From: Oasisia sp. SBJ-2009
Lineage: Eukaryota; Annelida; Polychaeta; Sabellida; Siboglinidae
Direction: 5' to 3'
DNA length: 64,000 bases
Assembly (NCBI GenBank): GCA_964017155.1
Contig: OZ024864.1
Span: 35,260,029-35,324,028 of the forward strand
Positions 55,329 to 64,000 of this stretch are shown piece by piece. The position numbers were made by a program, and so were the translations under genes. Positions within the stretch are counted from its first letter, which is position 1; each line of letters begins with the position of its first letter. The notes beneath the pieces were generated by a model. The model saw only the letters and a list, made by a program, of their open reading frames with translations. It searched no databases and was not told the DNA's origin.

Positions 55329-55725
55329 CAATACCAGAGGCAGTTCACAGATGGGACAAATCCTCTATATTCTTTAAATGACGACGACCTTATTCAGCGA
55401 TACCATTTTCGTCGAAGAAACTACACACAGTCGATTCATAGTTGGTTTGGTGGTGCCTCGGAGCACCGGAGACAGAGAAAGGGTTTGGTGCCGTCTGCTA
55501 CACGACTTAAGATGACACTGCATTTTTTGCCAGTTGACACTTCCAGCTTGATGTTGCTGACACTTTTGGCATTTCGAAGCCGACAGTTTGCAGGATCGTG
55601 CACAATGTGTTAAACCACTTAAATGTCATCAGTGCAAGTATGCAGCAGTATGTAAAATTTGACATTGCTGTGGAAGCCAAGACAACCAAACTCGAGTTCT
55701 ACCGTCTGGCTTCCTTAATTAACGT
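55329..55725 (+). pseudogene. PIF/Harbinger-type transposase N-terminal relic
   Basis: Starts with TNPLYSLNDDDLIQRYHFRR, continues with PSATRLKMTLHFLP, and after a frameshift has ADTFGISKPTVCRIVHNVLN and QQYVKFDIAVEAK. This is the helix-turn-helix N-terminal portion of HARBI1-like nucleases (RYRF ... LQ-x-LRFL-x-TG ... GIS-x-(P/S)TV-x-R). The catalytic part is missing. Confidence 0.75.
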
Positions 55726-56008
55726 TATAGGTTGCATTAACATGTTAAAATAGCTGTGTTGGCTATATGTATTTGAATAGGGGTCATAGCCTACCCCAGT
55801 CATTGATAATTTGTGACAGCATTTTAGCATAAGGGAAATTAAGTTACATTTTTAGATCATCATAATTTACCTTCGGTCGTATTTAGTTAAGCCTGACTGT
55901 CCATCAACATTGGATTGCACTGCTTAGATGCACACACACACAAACTAACACATTTACTATTTGCTATCAAGTTACTGATACTATTCAATAATTGCTTATA
56001 CTTTAGCT

Positions 56009-56389
56009 GTTCCAGACGAAAGTCCTTTGTCTGGGAATTGTTTACGATCAACGATCAGAGGCGTCGTATCCCAGATCAAGGCCCTGCAGGAGGACACTGG
56101 ACCCACCCCTTACTTGGACCAGGTTGAGACACTTTTAGCTGGTGCAAAGGAGATCAAGGGAGTGAAATTTCACAATTCATCCCAACTCATACAGAGTTTC
56201 CAGATAGGGTACAACATCCTGGCACAAATGGAGAAGCGTTTCCCAGAGTCTGCTGTTGACACCCTCCAGGCATTGTCAGTACTGGGCATCCGTGGACTGA
56301 GCAGTATGTCAGAGGAAGATGCTGCCAAATTTGGCAATGCTGAAATTGGCATGTTGGGCAAAGATGAACCATACATCGACCCAAAATAA
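56009..56389 (+). pseudogene. Probable hAT-type transposase middle fragment
   Basis: An open stretch of about 125 codons with STIRGVVSQIKALQEDTGPT, then FQIGYNILAQMEKRFPESAV and FGNAEIGMLGKDEPYIDP. It resembles the segment before the C-terminal dimerisation region of hAT-like proteins, where a sentence of the type L-S-V-L-D precedes FG-x-x-x-(I/V)-x-x-L. A splice-acceptor-like TTTAG precedes it at about 56004. Low certainty. Confidence 0.35.
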
Positions 56390-56709
56390 ACACTGCAGGG
56401 GTGGGCTATGCTAAAGACTGTGGTCAGGTCACAATAATAGCACCATGCTGACCTACAGTGACAGAACCAGACATCCCAGGTGCATTGAGGACACTCTGGT
56501 ATGTACGTCAGCTGCCTGGTGTTTTCTCGCTGTATGATACAGAGGTCTACAGGTGTTCCAAGTGTTTGGTGATGGGCACAGATGTTGAAAGCTCCTGTTG
56601 TCAAGACAGTGCCAGTTGTATTCGTGAATATCATACTATCAATAGTAATGTTTATCATTGTTTTTTAGATTCTTTAATAAAAGCATTTGACCATATTAAC
56701 CATTGAACA

Positions 56710-57375
56710 GGGATCGTGGATGAGGCGTGGCCACAACTCAAAGTATGGACTTGTGTGTGATTGAGATCGAGACTGGCCTTGTTCTGGACTTTGTCGTCAT
56801 GTCTTCCTACTGCTACAGTCTGTGTCTTCTAGACAGCATTGAAGACACATATTTTTAAAGCTTACTTTTATACATGTGAACTTTCCCTTGGACATGTTCT
56901 GGACTGTATACATTTTATGACACTAACTCATTTTTTATTTTAATTTTATTATTATTATTATTGTATATAGATCTTTAGAAACTTTACACCGTTATTATTA
57001 CTACTTTATTTAATGGTAATTATATTATTTTTGGGTCTTAAAAAGGTCGGTTTATTGGCATTGATAGTATTGTTTTAACATGATGTTTTATAAGCAAAAG
57101 CGCCATGAGTGTGGCGGATATCGGCGCTATACAAATTGCCATTATTATTAGTTGTGCTGGTGCTGGTGCTGGTGCAGTTGCGTGCTATGTGGTGCAGCAA
57201 CAGGAGGTCAAGACCTGGACAGATGTACACACCAACTAGGTCGGCCCCTCTGGCGGGATGGAGGTGGAGGCTACTGAGGCAATGCTCCCTCGAGAAGTCT
57301 GGCTTCCGATATACAACAATATTGTCTGATGGAGACGCAAGGACACACAACCGCCTCTGCAGGCTGAAGGTGTCC
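56710..57375 (+). pseudogene. Second Mutator-like transposase relic
   Basis: About 56709-56816 reads GSWMRRGHNSKYGLV with VIEIETGLVLDFVVMSSYC in an adjoining frame. About 57250-57375 reads SGGMEVEATEA then SGFRYTTILSDGDARTHNRL. Both match the exon 2 domain of the 48.7-50.4 kb gene with clear divergence. A LINE-type AT-rich tail (about 56840-57160, ending GGCGCTATACAAATTGCC) is inserted between the two blocks. Confidence 0.75.
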
Positions 57376-57484
57376 GGAGTTTTGAACCAGTTTGAAATAT
57401 TAATTATGTCTAAAATTATAGTAAACTTATACTAGATGAATCAATTGAATATGCAACTACACTGACTTCAGACTGCAAGACAGG

Positions 57485-57961
57485 TTGAGTACAGAACAGC
57501 GTTACCACCACGACCTAGCAACCATGTCCTGTCGACGTCTCTGCATCACGTCCTTCCAGGACTGGTCGGGAGCAGCCCGGAATCGTTCAATTCAGGGCAT
57601 GGTCGACCACTTTGGTGCAGGCACGGCATCGGCAGAGTCAGTCCTTCGCCAACTGCAGTCTACCTTGCAGTTGTCACAATCAATAGCAGCTGCTTGGTCA
57701 GATGGGGCCGTCCCGGATTGTGCCGTGACATACAATGTCTCGTTGCATCAGCGTGACCTCACTCTCCATGGAGCCTCTCCCCTCTCATCCCAGGATGAAG
57801 GGAGAGCCTCCGCACTGCACCGTTTGGATCCTCATCCTTGTTTGATAGTTACCCACTCGGTTGCAACTACAAGAAAAGGTCATTGGTCGGCAATGGGAAA
57901 ATGCGTTATACCGTGCCTCAACACCCTTTCTGCGACTAGATTTTACCAACAAATGTTATAA
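57485..57961 (+). other. Open stretch, unrecognised
   Basis: 158 codons without a stop, rich in Ser, Leu and Arg, with no motif I recognise. It precedes the 5' region of a hAT-like element and may belong to a transposon. Confidence 0.25.
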
Positions 57962-57989
57962 TTTGCACAATATCTATAACCTTTGTTGT

Positions 57990-58205
57990 TTGTTGGGGAC
58001 GTATGGTGACACGTTCGTAGTCAGTGACATAAGGAAAGAGCAAGGACGTCGACCTATGTCTGGATAACACCCACGGTTTCAACACCATCACATGACGTTC
58101 CATTCTGAGAGTTAACATCGTGAAGCACGAGTACATGTAGAGCAAACATTTCTCAGTTATCTCAAAAGGTAAGTATGTAGTCATTTAAATTATACAAAAT
58201 TTTAG
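57990..58205 (+). repeat. 5' region of hAT-like element, copy 1
   Basis: Shares GGGGACGTATGGTGACACGT, TGTCTGGATAACACCCACGG and GAAGCACGAGTACATGTAGA with 59256-59600. It leads directly into the hAT-like ATG at 58210. Confidence 0.8.
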
Positions 58206-58209
58206 CGAT

Positions 58210-58844
58210 ATGGAGCCTCCAACGAAGAAGCATAAGCAGTATGCCAGACCTTTCCAGTTGTCTTGGAATGATCAATTCCAAGGCGTTGTAACGTCCAGCA
58301 AGCTTGGAAGCAACCATGCATGGTGCACCGTGTGTTGTCGCAACATACAAGTGGCTGCGTCCGGTGTTTACGATGTCAGCGAGCACCTCAAATCCAAGAT
58401 GCACAAGCAACAACTGAAATGCCCACAAGTGACCAGCTTTTTCAAGCCGAAGACAGCCGACTCCGCAGATTCAACGAACAAAGCAGAGCTACTGTTTGCG
58501 TACTTCGTCACAGAGCACAACTTGCCCACATCTTTGGGCATCCATTTCACAGACCTGGCCCGCCAAATGTTCCCCGACAGATCGTGAAACGGTGTTTATC
58601 GACGGCCACCACAATGCATCGTGGAGCGATGTCAAAACGGTCTGTTTTCCATCATGATCGTGATCAACAACCAAATATGTTCAACACTGGCTGTATTTGC
58701 CACCTGGCTGACCTCTGTGTGAAGGCTGGTGTGAAGCAACTGTCAATGGCTGTGGACGACTTGTTCATCGACGTGTACTTCCACTTCCAGAACAGGTCAA
58801 TTTACGCTGTTTTTTTATTGTATTGTTCCCTCACTGCAATGTAG
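58210..58844 (+). pseudogene. hAT-like transposase N-terminal region with BED-type finger
   Basis: From ATG 58210: MEPPTKKHKQYARPFQLSWN, then a BED-like zinc finger (CTVCCRNIQVAASGVYDVSE, with HLKSKMH) and ATSFFKPK-like TSFFKPKTAD. After a frameshift near 58570 the protein continues with FNTGCICHLADLCVKAGVKQ then LSMAVDDLFIDVYFHFQN, a segment of the RNase H-like catalytic part in this hAT group. The rest is absent. The family moves DNA by cut and paste with 8-bp target duplications; none was located. Confidence 0.75.
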
Positions 58845-58974
58845 GATGACCGTCTGACTGGGGCCATTTAGACTGGATTTTGTCTACACATTTAGGATAA
58901 TGTGCATAAATTAAGTTGCATTGTCACAAGTAAATCTACTGTACAATAGTTGTTACTATTTCAAAGTTGCAAAT

Positions 58975-59600
58975 AGTTCACTTTCTGTCAAAGGTTGCAA
59001 ATAGTTAGCAGTGATCTTTTTCTTTTACAACCTGTCAGTTGTAGTTGTTTACTTAATTTTGCCAGATACATTTGGCATAATGGGCTATGGCTACAGCGAA
59101 GATGAAACATCGCAGAGCAGAGGTTTTTCTTTGTTTAACGTGCTGGACTATGCCAGAGTGTTGCCATTTTAGGCGACATTGATCTGGCTACTGGAGCACG
59201 ACCCAAGGTGACAGAGACATCTGAGATGACGTCGTGGCGTCTGTTGGAAGGAACGTGGGGACGTATGGTGACACGTTCACAGCCAGTGACACAAGGAAAG
59301 AACAGGTTTATAGAACAAATTTTGTGTGTGGGTAACTGGGACAGGCGGTCGGAAACAGCTAGAACTGTCGTGAATTGGGTTGCATGGTCGACTCCCTTAC
59401 ACTGGGGCTGATATCAAAGGACCTGCGTGAGCGGCTAAGAACAGTCGGCGTCGACCCATGTCTGGATAACACCCACGGTTTCAACACCAGCACATTACAT
59501 TCCATTCTGAGAGTTAACACTATGAAGCACGAGTACATGTAGAGCATGCATTTTTCAGTTATCTCAAAAGGTAAGTACGCAGTCATTTAAATTACCAAAC
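58975..59600 (+). repeat. 5' region of hAT-like element, copy 2
   Basis: The first part (58975-59290) matches 38640-38975 in inverse orientation. The second part (59256-59600) matches 57990-58205. So this copy carries a longer 5' region than copy 1. It stops before any transposase coding sequence. Confidence 0.75.
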
Positions 59601-59779
59601 ATACTCTGGCTGATAGACAGTAGCGCAACACCCATGTCAACATTTCTGTGACAAAAATAAATGGTTTTAACACTAACAGGTGAGCGGGGTGCACAGAGGA
59701 GCCTGGCTGGAGACGCGCGGTGCGCAGAAAAATAAAACAAATACAAATGGCATGTTGTCATGCAACGTTCGAGTCATCG

Positions 59780-60125
59780 TCCGAAGACAATTCAACGGAT
59801 GCCGAAGTATCTGGATATAGATTACAGCCGCAAAAAGAAAGGCATGAGTTGGAAGAGAAACTAGAGACGGGTGGATACTGGATACAGTGACGAAACGGAA
59901 GACACATGGGAAGATGAACTTACAAAAAGACAAACGTGCAGAGATGCTGTCCACGGTTTAGGTCCACGGCTAAATATAGTCGGCACTGCCCCGGCTTTGA
60001 GAAGACGACGTCGTGGCACTGTGTTGGGCCTTGTCCCATCAACTGGTGATATAAGTCTACTTCAAAGTACTTTCCTCAAGATAACCAATGTATTAACATG
60101 TGCTATTTCAAGTACTCCGCTTTAA
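59780..60125 (+). pseudogene. Transposon-like coding fragment (SGYRLQP)
   Basis: STDAEVSGYRLQPQKERHEL at about 59785-59850 resembles the fragment at 42345. The following open stretch to 60125 is unassigned. Confidence 0.3.
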
Positions 60126-60229
60126 CACAATTCATGCAGTAGTAGCTCAATGGGCACCATCTGATGCACTTGTCATGTTTCTTGTTCTAGCATTGTGATG
60201 AAGGTATAGAGATTGGTCTTGACACACGC

Positions 60230-60712
60230 ACGCACGCACGCACGCATGCACGCACGCTGTTGTAGTGGCAGGACACATTTCTTCCTTGTGTCAACTGAAC
60301 ACTAACTCGTGTTGTCAGGTGTCACAGATCCAGCCAGTGAACGTGATCTGTGGCTGCTGCGTCACATCTTTCTGCCACGCATCAACGCCGATCTGGCGTT
60401 ATTCTGAGGTCAGTGAAACAATCATGGCCTTGGTATAGAGCACGGCAAGTTGTCGACACAGTTGTATGTATTTGGCATGCTGCGCAACCACACAGGGTCA
60501 CTGACAGCAGTGCGTGACATCTTCGACACGCACGGTGTCCCTGCCGGCAATCTGACATACAACCCCCAACAGTACCAGCCGACATTGCACAGATCCTCGG
60601 CAGAACATGTGTTGATGTGCCAGACATTGTATGTCCTCTGTCCGAGGCACAGCAACATGAAATCACCGCCAATATTGACCCCCTAGAACCTGCGACAGAT
60701 CATGGCATGGCA
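60230..60712. other. Unassigned, with a short CGCA run
   Basis: A (CGCA)n run is at 60228-60255. About 60545-60700 can be read as VDVPDIVCPLSEAQQHEITA with flanking residues, protein-like but unassigned. Confidence 0.25.
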
Positions 60713-61857
60713 TTATATGTTAATGCCCATCAAAGGCTCGGGTAAATGTACTATTGGGTGATTTATGTTACAACATTTGTCTGCTGAAATGTTGTGTCTC
60801 AGCAAAAGCAAAAAATATTTATAATATAACATGTTCGATTTTGTAGGGTTTCTCCCAGTGTGGATACGAATATTTATCTTCAAACTACCATTTCTTGAGA
60901 ATAGTGCACCACAGGTATCACATTTCTGGGGTCCCTCACCAGTGTGGGTACGAATATTTGTCTTCAAAGTACCATTTCTTGATAATTGTGCGCCACAGGT
61001 ATCACATTTCTAGGGTCCCTCACCAGTGTGGATATGAATATTTGTCTTCAAAGTACCATTTCTTGAGAATTGTGCGCTACAGGTTTCACATTTATAGGGT
61101 TTCTCCCCAGTGTGGGTACGAATATTTGTCTTCAAACTACCATTTCTTGAGAATTGTGCGCCATACGTAACACATTTATAGGGTTTCTCCCCAGTGTGGG
61201 TACGAATATTTATCTTCAAACTACCATTGCTTGAGAATTGTGCACCACAGGTATCACATTTATAGGGTTTCTCCCCAGTGCGGGTACGAATATTTGTCTT
61301 CAAAGTACCATTTCTTGAGAATTGTGCGCCACAGGTATCACATTTATAGGGTTTCTCCCCAGTGTGGATAGGAATATTTGTCTTCAAACTACCATTTCTT
61401 GAGAATTGTTTACCACAGGTATCACATTTATGGGATTTCTCACCAGTGTGGATACGAATATTTGTCTTCAAACTACCATTTCTTGAGAATTGTGCACCAC
61501 ATGTAACACATTTATAGGGTTTCTCCCCAGTGTGGGTACGAATATTTGTCTTCAAAGTACCATTTCTTGAGAATTGTGCTCCATACGTAACACATTTATA
61601 GGGTTTGTCACCAGTGTGGATACGAATATTTGTCTTCAAACTACTATTTCTTGAGAATTGTTCGCCATACGTAACATATTTATAGGGTTTCTCCCCAGTG
61701 TGGATACGAATATTTGTCTTCAAAGTACCATTTCTTGAGAATTGTGCACCACATGTAACACATTTATAGGGTTTCTCCCCAGTGTGGGTATGAATATTTG
61801 TCTTCAAAGTACCATTTCTTGAGATTTGTGGACCACATGTAACACATTTACAGGGTT
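60713..61857 (-). pseudogene. Degenerate tandem zinc-finger array (84-bp repeat)
   Basis: Twelve C2H2-like units of 28 residues each on the minus strand, with linkers TGEKPYKC and a core GAQFSRNGTLKTNIRIH. The longest open part is 61807-61010. It stops at a TAG (61012-61010) in GEGP-stop-KCDTC, where the next unit has GEGPQKCDTC. In every unit the first zinc-binding His is Asn. Three units have Tyr for the second Cys, one of these lacks both Cys, and one lacks the second His. There is no start codon, KRAB-like or other N-terminal domain. The array is homogeneous, so it behaves as an 84-bp satellite of zinc-finger origin. Confidence 0.85.
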
Positions 61858-61863
61858 AAGATC

Positions 61864-62070
61864 ATGGGCCATGCTCATCTGCTAGTGAAAGAAGGCTTCA
61901 CCTCAACGAAAGCCCTCATATTCAATGCCCGTGAAGGTCTAGTCCAAACGAAGACCCAGCGTGGACAACAGAAAGTTCTGTTCAAAACATTGATGCCGAT
62001 GCAGCAGGCAAAAAACGTTGCGGACAGTGTCAACACTGACAGAAGAGATACAAATACATGGTTTTAAGAG
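61864..62070 (+). other. Open stretch, unrecognised
   Basis: 68 codons from ATG 61864 with no recognised motif. It abuts the 5' edge of the zinc-finger array on the opposite strand. Confidence 0.2.
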
Positions 62071-62079
62071 TCCATTGTC

Positions 62080-62460
62080 CACTACATTTTAAACAATACT
62101 TTAACCGGTGCAGTGACAATATGTCAACCGACAATTTGTGACTGCATCGTTCTTAAAAAAACTTTAACACACTTTACGACCTTATTAAATTTATGTATTT
62201 TAGCTATGCATATTTTATTTGTTTATTTTTTATTAGTCTGTTTATATGACGTAAAGTTAATTTTAGCTGTTTAAATAATTATTTTTAAGTGATATCTACT
62301 ATTTCTACCTTAAATTATGTTTTAAATTCATGTATTATAGCCTTCTATATTTTGTGTTTATTTTTTATTAGTCTTGTTTATATGATGCTTTGATGACGTA
62401 AACTTAATTTTAGCCATATGTTTGTGATATCTACTATTGTACAGGTAAAGCGCCTTGAAC
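62080..62460 (+). mobile_element. LINE 3' UTR-like tail
   Basis: AT-rich sequence ending in ACAGGTAAAGCGCCTTGAAC. It carries two copies of a TTTTATTAGTCTGTTTATATGA(C/T) phrase (about 62228 and 62363) and resembles 44710-44955. Confidence 0.55.
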
Positions 62461-62760
62461 AGTTTGAACTAGACTTGGCGCTACACCTGTATGTGGTTGT
62501 GAACAATAAGCATGCACATGCCGTGTTCACTCCAGATAGTGCATCGAAGAAGTTCACGCCAATCACATCAACAACGATGGAGTTGCTCCAGACACACACC
62601 CGTAGGTGACACACAACGTGTCGACGACAAGACAATGATTATGTCACTCGCGAATGTGACGCGTTCCACAGCGTGGAAGGTGTAGCCAGAGAACTGGCAC
62701 AAGCATGCGACACACAAAACGGCTCAGCGGGTCCAGTCAGTCAGCAACGTGTGGTGGTGG
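62461..62760 (+). other. Coding-like stretch, unassigned
   Basis: Reads LEQFELDLALHLYVVVNNKH then AHAVFTPDSASKKFTPITST, with a stop near 62609 and a similar-looking frame beyond. No family recognised. Confidence 0.25.
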
Positions 62761-62784
62761 AGAACAACAGGTGATGAAGACAGG

Positions 62785-62964
62785 TGGAGAGGCGAGGCGG
62801 TAGTTGAACTCTGTTGGAGAGGTGAGGGGGTAGTTGAACTCTGTTGGAGAGGTGAGGGGGTAGTTGAACTCTGTTGGAGAGGTGAGGGGGTAGTTGAACT
62901 CTGTTGGAGAGGTGAGGGGGTAGTTGAACTCTGTTGGAGAGGTGAGGGGGTAGTTGAACTCTAT
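62785..62964. repeat. 30-bp minisatellite, six copies
   Basis: TGGAGAGGTGAGGGGGTAGT starts units at 62785, 62815, 62845, 62875, 62905 and 62935. The 30-bp period keeps frames open on both strands, which explains the repetitive open frames here. Confidence 0.95.
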
Positions 62965-64000
62965 CTTTATAGTTTGTTTCAGTGGCCACCTCAATTTTGA
63001 GGCTAATATTATAGTATTCGACCGCATTATCACCCATTGGTGATTAGATCAAAATGTTCTTAAAGAGAACACATATGCAACAAGTTTAACCTAATGTGGC
63101 GATATCTACACCTCTACAGGGATGGAGGTGTAGATATGATGATAGTTTAATAAACCATTAAATGAACAAGCGAAGTAAATTTCGAGTTTGAATGCAAAAA
63201 CTGGGGAAAGCTAGGTGTTTTCACAAGTAGTGGCTGTGAGATCAGTTCTCTATGTTTGCAGGAAACGTGGCTCGATTAAAAATACACATAAATATGCCAG
63301 GGCCAAATCTGTAGTACACATCCTGGTAATATACCTCAGCAAAAATACTATTACAAATCTGTACAAATAAAATACAATCAAATACAGACACTCGACAAGG
63401 CCAGTTTTCTGAAGTAAAAAGTTGCGCCGCCATGTTGAACAAAATAATTCTTGGAAATACATTTGGATGAGATCAAGGAAAACCCGTCACATGGTGCAAC
63501 TTGTCATTATAAGCTATATGGAAAATAGTGCCCAAATGAATATTTTGTCCTAAATAATGTACTTATTAAACAAATCCTACCTTATCAAACTTAAGTATTA
63601 TCAAGAACACCAACAGCTTTGTATAGGAAAAAAGCGTCCCCATCTGAAAAATTTCAAAACTATAGTGTGTTTTGGCCCATAACAACTGTTCACATATCGC
63701 CTGGAAGCTTACTGTACAGCGAATCAATGCGCAACCTCACTAGCACTGGATGTGTTATGACACACAGAAAATTGGAAAGGAAACACTGTGTTATTTTGTT
63801 AAGTGTAAATATATGTTCATATAAAACACTGAACTATTTTGAGGGGTTGTATCGAGTGATATCTTTATTACCAGTACATGTAGTTTATTATACTTGAATG
63901 GACGATTAATTAGTTACTTTGGGAAATTTGGCAACCCGCGTAGTTATCAACCTAAAATCAAGATGGCGGCACCCGGCTGATTGTCAGATCGCGAAATTGC
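62965..64000. other. Nothing recognised
   Basis: AT-rich sequence with a short inverted repeat (about 63095-63140, CGATATCTACACCTC / GAGGTGTAGATATG) and no supported gene. Confidence 0.5.

Noticed and set aside
62737..63037. Repetitive protein genes on both strands
   Set aside because: The open frames are a consequence of the 30-bp period; no start, domain or flanking coding context.

Overview
The window looks like nuclear DNA from an invertebrate animal, most likely a marine one (lophotrochozoan or amphioxus-like); the species cannot be named from sequence alone. The evidence is spliced genes with GT-AG introns, AT-rich introns, long CA/GT/AT microsatellites, a metazoan SMIM8 homologue, and dense animal-type transposons (Penelope, Mag-type Ty3/Gypsy, CR1/jockey-like LINEs, tRNA-derived SINEs, hAT, Harbinger, Mutator-like, piggyBac-like MITEs). 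There are no bacterial operons.

Layout. 0.9-12.2 kb, plus strand: the last eight exons of a glycoside hydrolase family 3 (beta-xylosidase-like) gene, with introns holding SINE, LINE, Penelope and two foldback MITE insertions. 14.5-21.8 kb, minus strand: a complete four-exon gene for an unrecognised 241-residue protein. The 3' end of its exon 3, with its splice donor, has been amplified into a 49/35-bp minisatellite. 22.9-28.0 kb, minus strand: a nearly complete but broken Mag-like LTR retrotransposon with 103-bp LTRs and a 5-bp target duplication. 30.1-34.6 kb, plus strand: a decayed LINE interrupted by two precise solo-LTR-like insertions. 36.9-38.2 kb, minus strand: SMIM8, with a GC-AG intron carrying a Penelope inverted insertion. 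39.1-40.3 kb: an orphan reading frame with one internal stop. 40.8-47 kb: LINE fragments and a 1.43-kb foldback element. 48.1-50.4 kb, plus strand: an intact Mutator-like transposase gene. 52.5-53.5 kb: a 20-copy 52-bp minisatellite. 54-62 kb: relics of hAT, Harbinger and Mutator-like transposases and a degenerate C2H2 zinc-finger array. 63-64 kb: nothing recognised.

Only three host-type genes are supported (GH3, the 241-aa gene, SMIM8), and they show no evident shared pathway. The most unusual signals are: the minisatellite built from an exon/intron boundary; a possible self-priming primer-binding site in the Mag-like element; Penelope-derived hairpins with target duplications, one with an empty paralogous site inside the window; a hammerhead-like motif whose core C3/G8 pair appears exchanged; and a zinc-finger array in which every first zinc-binding His is Asn. 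All calls come from reading the sequence; no database search was possible.
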